Positions 17,480 to 25,467 of a DNA stretch of 64,000 bases are shown here, in pieces. The notes under the pieces were generated by a model. That model saw nothing but the letters and a program-made list of their open reading frames with translations. It searched no databases and had not been told where the DNA came from. A program made the translations under genes and the position numbers. The DNA is from Desulfovibrionaceae bacterium (GTDB lineage Bacteria; Desulfobacterota; Desulfovibrionia; Desulfovibrionales; Desulfovibrionaceae). The DNA is taken from assembly GCA_019421865.1 (NCBI GenBank), contig JAHZEL010000006.1, positions 60,800 to 124,799 on the forward strand, written 5' to 3'. The first letter of the stretch is position 1, and the number at the start of each line of letters is the position of its first letter.

Positions 17480-18658
17480 CTATTCGGCGAGTTCGAAGGG
17501 TTCGCCGCCTTCACGCTTCATTTCAAGAGCAATCTTCCACAGCAGGGTGACCACGAGGGCGCCCACGGCAAAGATGCCGAGACCGACGGAGATTTCCCAG
17601 AAGGTGGGAGTATAGACTTCATAGGTCTCGTAGGGAGTGGGGGAGAAGCCGCCGATGAGCAGGCCGAGGCCCTTGTCGATCCAGGAGGCGATGACAAGCA
17701 TGACGAGCGCCCAGGGCAGAATCTTCATGTTGTTGCGGAACTTGGGAATGGCAAGCAGGAAGATGCTGGCGAAGGCGAGCACCACGGCGAACCACATCCA
17801 GCCGTTCAGCCACACGTTGAGGCCGTCGTGACCGTTGAAGATGAACACGATGGGATGAGCATGGCTGGGGATGCCGCTGTAGAAGGCGGTGAACAGTTCA
17901 AGCACATAGAAGAACATGTTCAGGCCCATGGCGTAGGCGATGGTGATGGACAGGGACTTCACCACGGCCTTGCCGGGATCGAAGCCGCTGAGGCGCTTCA
18001 GAAGAAGCAGGGACAGCAGCAGGATGGAAGGACCGGCGCAGAAGGCGGAAGCCAGGAAGCGGGCGGCCATGATGGCGGAGAGCCAGTAGTGGCGTCCAGG
18101 CAGACCTGCGTACAGGAAGGCCGTAACGGTGTGGATGGAGAAGGCCCAGAAGATGGAGATGACCACGAGCACCTTCACCCAGCGGGGCACGGCCACATGA
18201 CGGCTTTCATGTTCCAGGGAGGTCCAGCCGATGACCGCATTCAGCAGCAGGTAGCCGCAGAGCACGGTGGCGTCCCAGAACATGACCGAGTTCGGCGTGG
18301 GATGCAGAATGATGTTCAGCACGCGCTGCGGCTGGCCCATATCCACCACGATGAAGAGCATGCACATGATGACCGCGCCGATGGCGAGGAACTCTGCAAA
18401 CACGATGACGCGGTGGTAGGGATGATAGTGATGGAAGGTGGCGGGAAGCACCAGCATCACGGCCGCGGCGGCCACGCCCACCAGATAGGTGAACTGGGCG
18501 ATGTAGAAGCCCCAGGACGTGTTGCGGGTAAGACCGGTCATCTGCAGGCCGTAGATGAGCTGGAACACATAGACGATGAACGCGTATCCTATGATGGCCA
18601 GCAGGAAGATCAGCCACATGTAGTACTTGGGAGAACCCTTGAGAACTTTTTCAACCAT
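17480..18658 (-). CDS. dsrP: Sulfite reduction-associated complex DsrMKJOP, membrane subunit DsrP
   Basis: 392 residues of NrfD/PsrC-type polytopic membrane protein, with about ten hydrophobic segments from YMWLIFLLAIIGYAFIVYVF to FAVGALVVTLLWKIAL. DsrP is thought to exchange electrons with menaquinone and pass them to or from the periplasmic Fe-S protein DsrO. It is the last gene of the operon, starting 9 bp after the dsrO stop with GGAGGGAACC upstream, and is followed by a strong terminator. Confidence 0.95.
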   Translation of the reverse strand: MVEKVLKGSPKYYMWLIFLLAIIGYAFIVYVFQLIYGLQMTGLTRNTSWGFYIAQFTYLVGVAAAAVMLVLPATFHHYHPYHRVIVFAEFLAIGAVIMCMLFIVVDMGQPQRVLNIILHPTPNSVMFWDATVLCGYLLLNAVIGWTSLEHESRHVAVPRWVKVLVVISIFWAFSIHTVTAFLYAGLPGRHYWLSAIMAARFLASAFCAGPSILLLSLLLLKRLSGFDPGKAVVKSLSITIAYAMGLNMFFYVLELFTAFYSGIPSHAHPIVFIFNGHDGLNVWLNGWMWFAVVLAFASIFLLAIPKFRNNMKILPWALVMLVIASWIDKGLGLLIGGFSPTPYETYEVYTPTFWEISVGLGIFAVGALVVTLLWKIALEMKREGGEPFELAE

Positions 18659-18667
18659 GGTTCCCTC

Positions 18668-19426
18668 CTAGATGATGTAATAGACGCCGGGATCGGTGCC
18701 CAGTTCGGGCTTGCGGCGAATGCTGAAGTTCTTGGCGAGGACGCGGCGCACGTTGGAGTTCGGGTCGTTGAGATCGCCGAAGATGATGGCGCCGTTGGAA
18801 GCCTCGACGCAGGCGGGCATGAGTCCCTTTTCCAGCCGTTCGGCGCAGAAGGTGCACTTTTCCACCACGCCGCGCATGCGGGTGGGGTAGTCGGGATTCA
18901 GGGTCTTGAGGTGCTCGCGGGGATCCATGAAGTTGAAGCTTCTGGAACCGTAGGGGCAGGCAGCCATGCAGAAACGGCAGCCTACGCAGCGGTGATAGTC
19001 GATGGCCACGAGTCCGCCTTCCGTCTTGTAGGTGGCGCCGGCGGGGCAGACGCGCACGCAGGAAGGATTGGTGCAGTGGTTGCAGAGCAGGAAAAAGCGG
19101 CGGTTTTCCACGTTTTCCGGCAGCATGGGATCGGGGTCGTTGGCAAAGGCGTGTTCGAAGGTGTCGTCCCAGATCCACTTGATTTCACGGGGAGCGGGCA
19201 CGTCGGGCACGTTGTGCACCTTATGGCAGGCCTCCACGATGGGGCGCATGTCTTCGGGCGTCTGGATGCGACGGGTATCGATGACCATGGCCCAGCGCTT
19301 GGCCTTCAGGCCCTCGGGATAGGCTTCATAGGAGGCCTCGGCCGCTTCAGCACGGGCCGCTCCGGCGGCCAGGGCGAAGGTGGACAGGCCTGCGACCTTG
19401 AGAAAATAACGTCTACTCGAAATCAT
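18668..19426 (-). CDS. dsrO: DsrMKJOP periplasmic ferredoxin-like subunit DsrO
   Basis: 252 residues. Tat signal SRRYFLKVAG at the start, cleavage probably after ARAEAAEA. Four-cluster ferredoxin pattern: CNHCTNPSCVRVCPAGAT, CVGCRFCMAACPYG, CTFCAERLEKGLMPAC and further Cys. It relays electrons between DsrP and the cytochrome DsrJ on the periplasmic side. The start overlaps dsrJ by 14 bp, indicating translational coupling. Confidence 0.95.
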   Translation of the reverse strand: MISSRRYFLKVAGLSTFALAAGAARAEAAEASYEAYPEGLKAKRWAMVIDTRRIQTPEDMRPIVEACHKVHNVPDVPAPREIKWIWDDTFEHAFANDPDPMLPENVENRRFFLLCNHCTNPSCVRVCPAGATYKTEGGLVAIDYHRCVGCRFCMAACPYGSRSFNFMDPREHLKTLNPDYPTRMRGVVEKCTFCAERLEKGLMPACVEASNGAIIFGDLNDPNSNVRRVLAKNFSIRRKPELGTDPGVYYII

Positions 19427-19829
19427 GATTGTTCCCCTGGGGTACGACGTGGCAGTCCCAGCAGTACGGGTTCACGCTGTTGGCGTTGTGGCACTTGTCG
19501 CAGAATTCGGCCTTGTTGCTGTGGCAGGCCATGCAGGTATTCTGCAGACTGGTTTCCCATTTCTTGCCGTCGGAAGCGACATAGATGCGCTTTCCTTCGC
19601 GCAGGGCCTGGTCGCGCCATTCGAGGAGGAGTTCCATGTGATTGGCGGCCATCCATTCTCTGGGCTCCACGCACTGGCTGCGTTCTTCGCCGAAGAAGGT
19701 GACGGGTTCCGCAGGAAGCTCCACCTTGACCTCTTCATGTCCGGAAGAAAGCATATTGATCCAGAAAGGCGCGGTGAACAGCCCGGCGAAGACAATGATG
19801 CCGGGGATGACGAATTTTGCGTTATACAT
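19413..19829 (-). CDS. dsrJ: DsrMKJOP triheme cytochrome c subunit DsrJ
   Basis: 138 residues with an uncleaved N-terminal membrane anchor (about 5-27) and three CxxCH heme sites at 99-103, 110-114 and 123-127 (CMACH, CDKCH, CWDCH). Cys53 (SQCVEP) lies in the N-terminal part where DsrJ proteins carry the unusual distal Cys heme ligand; that assignment follows the known family and is not provable here. The gene begins directly after the dsrK stop. Confidence 0.96.
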   Translation of the reverse strand: MYNAKFVIPGIIVFAGLFTAPFWINMLSSGHEEVKVELPAEPVTFFGEERSQCVEPREWMAANHMELLLEWRDQALREGKRIYVASDGKKWETSLQNTCMACHSNKAEFCDKCHNANSVNPYCWDCHVVPQGNNHDFE

Positions 19830-21464
19830 TTATGCTTCCTCCGAGGCGGCAGGATCTTCATCGGGGAAGGGCAGATCTTCCTGACGCAGATCCATGGTGC
19901 GGGGAATTTCGCCCTTCATCACCAGAGCGTTGGCCACAAGTTCGTGCAGACCGCTGACGGTGACGCCGGGCACCCAGTAGTCGACGAGCGGAGGCAGAGC
20001 CGCACGGTCGAGGGCGCAGACGCAGCCCATCCAGTTCACGCCCTTGGTGTCATGCACATAGCGCAGGGCGTTGGCACGCGGGAAACCGCCGCGCAGACGC
20101 TGATCCATGATTTCTTCGGCGTTCAGACCGGAGCCGGAACCGCAGCAGAAGGTTTCTTCACGGATGGTGTGCTCGGGCATTTCCACGAAGTTGTTGCACA
20201 CGTGCTTGAGGATGTAGCGGGGCTCTTCAAGCAGACCCATGGCGCGGGCCGGGTTGCAGGAGTCGTGCCAGGTGGTGATGATGTGGTTGTTGCGCTCGGG
20301 GCGCAGATTGAGCTTGTTGTGCTTGATGAGGTCGGCCGTGAATTCGGCGATGTGCACCATCTTGGTGGCGGCGGCGTTCTTGAACACCGTGCCGGTGATG
20401 GGGGAAACGGGCACTTCCATGTTGGAGGGAGCGGGGCCGTTGTAGGTGGCCATGTACTGGTTCACCACGCGCCACATGTGACCGCATTCGCCGCCGAGAA
20501 TCCACTTGACGCCGAGACGTTCGGCTTCCGCGTACATCTTGGCGTTGAGCTTCTTGGCCACGTCGAAGGACACGAAGGAGCCGAAGTTGCCGCCTTCGGA
20601 AGCGTAGGTGGACAGGGTGTAGTCCAGGCCGATTTCATGGAACAGCATGAGGTATCCCATGAAGGTATAGATGCCGGGGTCGGCGAAGTAGTCGCCGGAG
20701 GGCGTGATGAAGATGACTTCATGGCCCTTTTCGTTCCACGGCGGATCGACGCGGATGCCGGTGATGGTCTCGATGTCGTCGCAGAGGAATTCCACGATTT
20801 CGCGCATGGAATGGGGCTGGACGCCGAGGTGGTTGCCGGTGCGGTTACAGTCGTTGACCGAGTTCATGATCCAGTGGATGCCGAGACCGAGGTCGAGCAG
20901 CATCTGGCGCACGATGACCGTGATTTCCGCGGTATCGATGCCGTAGGGGCAGAACAGGGAGCAGCGGCGGCATTCCGTGCACTGGTAGAAATAGATGAAC
21001 CATTCCTTGATGACGTTCTTGTCCAGCTTGCGGGCGCCGGCATACTTTCCGAGAAGACGACCGGCCGTGGTGAAGTCCTTGCGGTACACGGAGCGCAGAA
21101 GCTCGGCGCGCAGCACGGGCATGTTCTTGGGGTCGTTGGTGCCGATGAAGAAGTGGCACTTGTCGGCGCAGGCGCCGCAGCGCACGCAGCAGTCCATGAA
21201 GACCTTGAGCGAACGATGCTTGTTCAGAGCGTCCTGCAGGGAATTGTGAATGATGTCTTCCCAGTTTTCGGGCAGTTCCCAGTCTTCGCTGTCGGGAGCC
21301 CAGTCATGGGCGTTCTCGAAGCCGAGACCTTTCAGGATTTCCGTCTTGGCGGGATAGCAGAAGCTGCCGGGATGGAAATCCGGCTTGGTGTCCATCCAAC
21401 CCTCTTTGGGGAAGGAAGCGGGCGTAGCCGCCAGCAATTCTTCGGGTGTGGGCATTTTTGCCAT
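19830..21464 (-). CDS. dsrK: DsrMKJOP catalytic Fe-S subunit DsrK (HdrD-like)
   Basis: 544 residues. Two ferredoxin clusters, CVRCGACADKCHFF (about 91-104) and CTECRRCSLFCPYG, are followed by CCG-type motifs TWHDSCNPARAM and ETFCCGSGSGLNAEE that bind the noncubane [4Fe-4S] site of HdrD-like thiol/disulfide reductases. DsrK acts on the cytoplasmic face and its expected substrate is the DsrC trisulfide. It has no signal peptide. It lies 13 bp downstream of dsrM with AAGGAGTTACTGGTC before the start. Confidence 0.97.
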   Translation of the reverse strand: MAKMPTPEELLAATPASFPKEGWMDTKPDFHPGSFCYPAKTEILKGLGFENAHDWAPDSEDWELPENWEDIIHNSLQDALNKHRSLKVFMDCCVRCGACADKCHFFIGTNDPKNMPVLRAELLRSVYRKDFTTAGRLLGKYAGARKLDKNVIKEWFIYFYQCTECRRCSLFCPYGIDTAEITVIVRQMLLDLGLGIHWIMNSVNDCNRTGNHLGVQPHSMREIVEFLCDDIETITGIRVDPPWNEKGHEVIFITPSGDYFADPGIYTFMGYLMLFHEIGLDYTLSTYASEGGNFGSFVSFDVAKKLNAKMYAEAERLGVKWILGGECGHMWRVVNQYMATYNGPAPSNMEVPVSPITGTVFKNAAATKMVHIAEFTADLIKHNKLNLRPERNNHIITTWHDSCNPARAMGLLEEPRYILKHVCNNFVEMPEHTIREETFCCGSGSGLNAEEIMDQRLRGGFPRANALRYVHDTKGVNWMGCVCALDRAALPPLVDYWVPGVTVSGLHELVANALVMKGEIPRTMDLRQEDLPFPDEDPAASEEA

Positions 21465-21477
21465 GACCAGTAACTCC

Positions 21478-22491
21478 TTAGGCTTCCGTCTTGGGTTCAG
21501 GCTGCTTTTCTACAGGGATGCCGGCCTCAACCATCGCGTCGCGGAAATCATCTTCATATTCAGCGTAGGTGTGGTAGCTCTTGGGCGGATTCCAGGGATT
21601 CACGTGTCTCTCTTCGCGGGTGTTGCACTTCATGTTGCGGGTGGGGCTCATGAACACGCCGCCCATGTGCATCAGCTTGGAGAAGGGGAAGTAGATGAGC
21701 AGAGCGCTCACCAGGGTCACGTGAATGAAGAAGATCGAACCGATGCCGGAGGGATCAACGGGCTGCAGCGTGGCGAGGCCCATGATGACTTCCTTCACCT
21801 GGTTGATGTCCACCTTGGAGATGTAGCGCATGCAGATGCCGGAGCCGGCAATGGCGATGAGCAGGAACAGCGCAAAGTAGTCGGCAGGCAGCGAGATGTA
21901 GCGGAGCTTTTCCGTGCACACGCGGCGCAGCAGCAGGAAGGCGAGACCGGCGAGAATGAAGGCGTCGGTCAGATAGAAGCGCGGGGCGCCCACCTGGAAC
22001 ACGCCGTCCACGAATTCGATGACCGCAATGCAGACCGGCACGGGGTCAAGGAAGAAACGCGCATGACGGATGATGATCACCAGCATGCTGTAGTGGAACA
22101 GCAGGGCGAACACCCAGAGCCACTTGTTGGAAAAATAGGTGACGCGCGGCGTGCCGTCGATGGTGGTGCGTTCCGCGCGGGTGTTGCGGAACAGCGACCG
22201 GAAGGCGAACACCTCAAGGATCATGCGGCCGATGACGGCGGGCGTGGTCCAAGGGCATTCGAGACGGTTGGGCTTGATCCAGTCCAGAGAGCGCTGCTGA
22301 CCTGCCACTGTGGGAATGGCGAACGGTACGGGCGATTTAGCCCAGCGAACGATCTTCCAGATGAAGCCGATGATGAACACAGCACCCGCTACCAGCGGTA
22401 AGATCACGCCGAGCAGATACTGCAGGCCAAGTGCTGACCCCGCCCATCCTATGAAAAGGATAAGCAGAGTGGCCGCAAATGCGATGGTCAT
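21478..22491 (-). CDS. dsrM: DsrMKJOP cytochrome b subunit DsrM
   Basis: 337 residues with about six membrane segments and histidines suited to two b hemes (for example LFHYSMLVIIIRHARFF), resembling the NarI family. DsrM partners DsrK in the membrane and connects to menaquinol. A C-terminal tail (MSPTRNMKCNTREERHVNP onward) is cytoplasmic. Its start overlaps the stop of the upstream RsbRD-like gene by 4 bp, placing that gene in the operon. Confidence 0.95.
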   Translation of the reverse strand: MTIAFAATLLILFIGWAGSALGLQYLLGVILPLVAGAVFIIGFIWKIVRWAKSPVPFAIPTVAGQQRSLDWIKPNRLECPWTTPAVIGRMILEVFAFRSLFRNTRAERTTIDGTPRVTYFSNKWLWVFALLFHYSMLVIIIRHARFFLDPVPVCIAVIEFVDGVFQVGAPRFYLTDAFILAGLAFLLLRRVCTEKLRYISLPADYFALFLLIAIAGSGICMRYISKVDINQVKEVIMGLATLQPVDPSGIGSIFFIHVTLVSALLIYFPFSKLMHMGGVFMSPTRNMKCNTREERHVNPWNPPKSYHTYAEYEDDFRDAMVEAGIPVEKQPEPKTEA

Positions 22492-23054
22492 TCCTCTACC
22501 CCTCGATTTTCAGTTTCAGGAGCAGATTCCGCCTGCTCCCTCCGAAGCTTGGCCAGACGTATCACCTGCGACTGGCTTCGCTTGACTTCCTCCACTCTGA
22601 TCCTGAACACGCGTTCCCGCGCTTCACAGTACATATCGAGCGCCATGAGGCCCAGCGTGTCGATTCTGGACTCCACGGCGAGATAGTCGTTCAGGACGGA
22701 AGAACCGGAATGTTCCGGTTTCAGGCATTCAGGCAGCACGTCGCTGCGCAGAATCTCCTTGAGCAGATACAGCGCGCCCACGGCTTTCGAGGGCGGCATG
22801 TCCTGCACGGCGCGGATCCAGATGAGGTCATGAAGCGCCTGCTTCACGGTGGCGGGGTCGGCATCCATGCCGATGACGGCATCGAAGAGAATGCCCGCCG
22901 CCATGCGCGTCGTTTCTCCCACGGGATTGGCAAAACGATCCCGCCGTGTCCGCATGAACCCCTTGCTGTCAAGCGGATAGGTGGCGAAGAATCGATTGAC
23001 CCAGCGCTCGGTCAGCGCTTCGCGCTGATTGCTGCACAGTTCTGTGATATCCAT
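22488..23054 (-). CDS. RsbRD N-terminal-domain-like protein leading the dsrMKJOP operon
   Basis: 188 residues, soluble and mostly helical, with FFATYPLDSKGFMRTRRDRFANPVGETTR near the start. It resembles the RsbRD (RsbR) N-terminal sensory domain proteins encoded ahead of dsrMKJOP in Desulfovibrio. No DNA-binding, STAS or enzymatic motif is visible. The last residues (SAPETENRGVEE) are acidic. The 4-bp overlap with dsrM implies coupled translation. A role in sensing or assembly is inference only. Confidence 0.75.
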   Translation of the reverse strand: MDITELCSNQREALTERWVNRFFATYPLDSKGFMRTRRDRFANPVGETTRMAAGILFDAVIGMDADPATVKQALHDLIWIRAVQDMPPSKAVGALYLLKEILRSDVLPECLKPEHSGSSVLNDYLAVESRIDTLGLMALDMYCEARERVFRIRVEEVKRSQSQVIRLAKLRREQAESAPETENRGVEE

Positions 23055-23114
23055 GTACGCCTGCGTGAATAATGGTGAAAAGACATGGCCGGAAAACGGC
23101 CGCTAATTTGGCAG

Positions 23115-23143
23115 AGATTAGCTTAACTTTTGCAGGTAGACAA
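23115..23143 (-). promoter_or_regulatory. Predicted sigma-70 promoter of the dsr operon
   Basis: On the minus strand TTGTCT (23143-23138) and TAATCT (23120-23115) are separated by 17 bp, leaving a leader of about 55 nt. A GC palindrome, ATGGCCGGAAAACGGCCGC, lies in the leader at about 23085-23103. Confidence 0.45.
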
Positions 23144-23209
23144 GTCGGCATTATTGCGTATTGCCGCGTTTTTTCCTGCAATGTCGGCGCATTGAAAAAA
23201 AATGAACGT

Positions 23210-24274
23210 TTATGAACCCTGCGGAATCATGCCGCTTGTATCTATGAGTTCATGGGCGGAAGTCTCGGCGGTGCCGTCTTCGCAGGGCGTTTCCCCTGAT
23301 CCGTCGCAGAATCCGGCGACGTTGAGGCCGGGAATGGAGGAAAGACCGTTCTGTCCGGGCAGGGAGAAATCGGGGGAAGATGACGTTTCTTCGACTGCGG
23401 TTTCGTCGTCCTCCGGTTCGGGATCATCCATGAGAAAAGCGGGCAGCCCTTTGAATTCCAGGAAGGGCAGACGATCGGATCCGGCGCCGAGCACGTGGGC
23501 GTGGTTGCGCCACAGGCGCAGCTGAAGAAGCAGCATGCCAGGCTTCAGCAGGCTGAGGCGGAAGCTCGACTCGTCATCGGAAAGGATCGGCACGCTCTTG
23601 TCGGCTTCTTCCACGGCCTTTGTCAAGGAGAGCCCCTTTTCCAGCTGGTCAGTCATGGCCGCAATGACCAGAATGTCCCGCTCGTTTTCGGCAACTGGAT
23701 ACCAGGCTGCGTCCGTGAGGTCATCGGAGTCGGCAAGAAGCGTGCGGCACGCAGGGCAGCTCGGGGAAAAGTAAATCTGTACGGAGGATTCGCTTCCGGA
23801 TTCAACGGGAGACCACGGCTCGGCAAGATCACGTAGCACGCCGCCGAGATCGATGATGAGAAGTACCGACCACAGCACGAGCAGCGTGGAGCGTTCCCTG
23901 CGCACGGGATATTCCGCGTTGCGGAAGGCCGTAAAGGAGAGGGCGATCAGGGAGGCCACGATGAGGCAGTTCACGCAGGGAGCCGTGAAGAGCATGATGC
24001 AGAGCAGAACGACGTCTGCGGCAAGCGCCAGCGTCACGAGAAGAAGTGCAATACGGGAAAGGCGCAGCAGAGCGAGAGCAAGGAGCGCGGCAAACAGCAC
24101 CGCCCCGGCCTGCCAGAGCGAAATGCCTGCCAGCCGGAAATCCTGAAACAGCACGCAGCCGTCGGTCAGGCACAGCGACCGGCCTCCGGTAAAAAAGACC
24201 CACAGGCAGAAGAGAAGGCCCGCAAGGCATGCTGCTGCCGCAGCAAGAGGAATGGGACGGGTGCTTTTGAGCAT
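23210..24274 (-). CDS. Vitamin K epoxide reductase-like membrane protein with C-terminal thioredoxin-like domain
   Basis: 354 residues from ATG 24274 (AAGGAG upstream). Residues 10-150 form four or five membrane segments with a Cys pair in CLTDGC (35 and 40) and a CxxC in FTAPCVNCLI (100 and 103), the arrangement of VKOR proteins, which make protein disulfides by reducing quinone. A periplasm-facing domain follows with YFSPSCPAC (173-176), a thioredoxin-type redox motif. The last 100 residues are acidic and low in structure (DDPEPEDDETAVEETSSS). It could supply disulfides for exported proteins in place of DsbB/DsbA. The family call is from motif pattern. Confidence 0.6.
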   Translation of the reverse strand: MLKSTRPIPLAAAAACLAGLLFCLWVFFTGGRSLCLTDGCVLFQDFRLAGISLWQAGAVLFAALLALALLRLSRIALLLVTLALAADVVLLCIMLFTAPCVNCLIVASLIALSFTAFRNAEYPVRRERSTLLVLWSVLLIIDLGGVLRDLAEPWSPVESGSESSVQIYFSPSCPACRTLLADSDDLTDAAWYPVAENERDILVIAAMTDQLEKGLSLTKAVEEADKSVPILSDDESSFRLSLLKPGMLLLQLRLWRNHAHVLGAGSDRLPFLEFKGLPAFLMDDPEPEDDETAVEETSSSPDFSLPGQNGLSSIPGLNVAGFCDGSGETPCEDGTAETSAHELIDTSGMIPQGS

Positions 24275-24681
24275 GACGGCTCCTTCATGTTTTTTCTTCG
24301 GAAGTAGCGTAGACGTGTGGTCGCGTAAAGGTTTTTTGTGCCCGTTATCCGGGAAGGTCCGGCCCGGCCTGCTCCGGGCGGGCCTTTGGGGCGGAAGCGC
24401 TGCCGGATATTCCGGCCGGTGTCGATTGCCTGTCGCCGGGATCGTACGCCCCGGCGAAGCAGCGTGCCGGTCGGCGTGCGGCTTCTTGTTGTAGTGCCTT
24501 TGAGGTGACTTGCCCATCATGTTTTCCCAGGAGAGGGCCGCTCCTTTTTATCATAAGGACGGGGGAACCGTACACGATTTTCAAAAGAGGGAATGGGGAC
24601 CGTATGCCGGAAGCTCCTCCTCCGGGGCCTCTGGTCTGTCCCTCCCTTTTATGGTAAGGAGCGCGGAGCAAGGAGAACAAG
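24275..24681. other. Divergent intergenic region between the VKOR-like gene and lgt
   Basis: About 407 bp. No supported gene. It must contain the promoters for both flanking genes; an imperfect palindrome GCCGGATATTCCGGC lies at about 24411. Confidence 0.5.
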
Positions 24682-25467
24682 ATGCAATATCCTACCATCG
24701 ATCCCGTGGCATTTTCCATCGGACCGCTGCAGCTGCACTGGTACGGTCTGATGTATGTGTTCGCCTTTCTGGCCGGCTGGCTGCTGGGCCGCTTCCGCGC
24801 TTCCCGTCCCTGGTCGTCCTGGACGGCCGACAAGGTGGACGACTTCGTTACCTGGGCCATGCTCGGCGTCATTCTCGGCGCGAGACTCGGCTATGTGCTT
24901 TTCTACGATCTTTCCGCCTATCTGGCCGATCCCATGGAAGTCTTCCGCGTCTGGAACGGCGGCATGTCCTTCCACGGCGGCCTCATCGGCGTGGTGACGG
25001 CAAGCTGGCTCTGGGGCCGCAGAAACGGCATGAGCCTGCTGGAGATTCTGGACTTCGTGGCGCCGCTCGTGCCTACGGGGCTTTTCTTCGGCCGCATCGG
25101 CAATTTCATCAATGCCGAACTCTGGGGCAAGGTGACGGACAGTGCTCTGGGCATGATCTTCCCCGGGGCGGGACCTCTTCCCCGGCATCCTTCCCAGCTG
25201 TACGAAGCCGGGCTTGAAGGCGTGCTCATGTTCATTATTTTGTGGATATACTCCTCGAAGCCCAGACCCCGCGGCGCGGTGGCCGGTCTCTTCGGCGTGC
25301 TGTATGCCGTAAGCCGCATCATCGTGGAATTCTTCCGTGTGCCCGACGCTCAGCTCGGCTATCTTCTGGCCGGATGGGTCACGATGGGCCAGATTCTCTG
25401 TCTTCCTCTGCTTCTGGCGGGGCTGTGGCTGCTTATCCGGGCGTATCGTTCGGAGAGAAAGGCATGA
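24682..25467 (+). CDS. lgt: Prolipoprotein diacylglyceryl transferase
   Basis: 261 residues, seven predicted membrane segments. The Lgt signature GLFFGRIGNFINAELWG contains the essential Arg and Asn; the N-terminal HWYGLMYVFAFLAGW is also conserved. Lgt transfers diacylglycerol from phosphatidylglycerol to the lipobox Cys of prolipoproteins in the inner membrane. Start ATG with AGGAGAACAAG upstream. The stop overlaps the next gene (ATGA). Confidence 0.97.
   Translation: MQYPTIDPVAFSIGPLQLHWYGLMYVFAFLAGWLLGRFRASRPWSSWTADKVDDFVTWAMLGVILGARLGYVLFYDLSAYLADPMEVFRVWNGGMSFHGGLIGVVTASWLWGRRNGMSLLEILDFVAPLVPTGLFFGRIGNFINAELWGKVTDSALGMIFPGAGPLPRHPSQLYEAGLEGVLMFIILWIYSSKPRPRGAVAGLFGVLYAVSRIIVEFFRVPDAQLGYLLAGWVTMGQILCLPLLLAGLWLLIRAYRSERKA

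Noticed and set aside
19425..21473. A 682-codon frame antisense to dsrK
   Set aside because: DsrK is certain from its Cys motifs; the antisense product is low-complexity.
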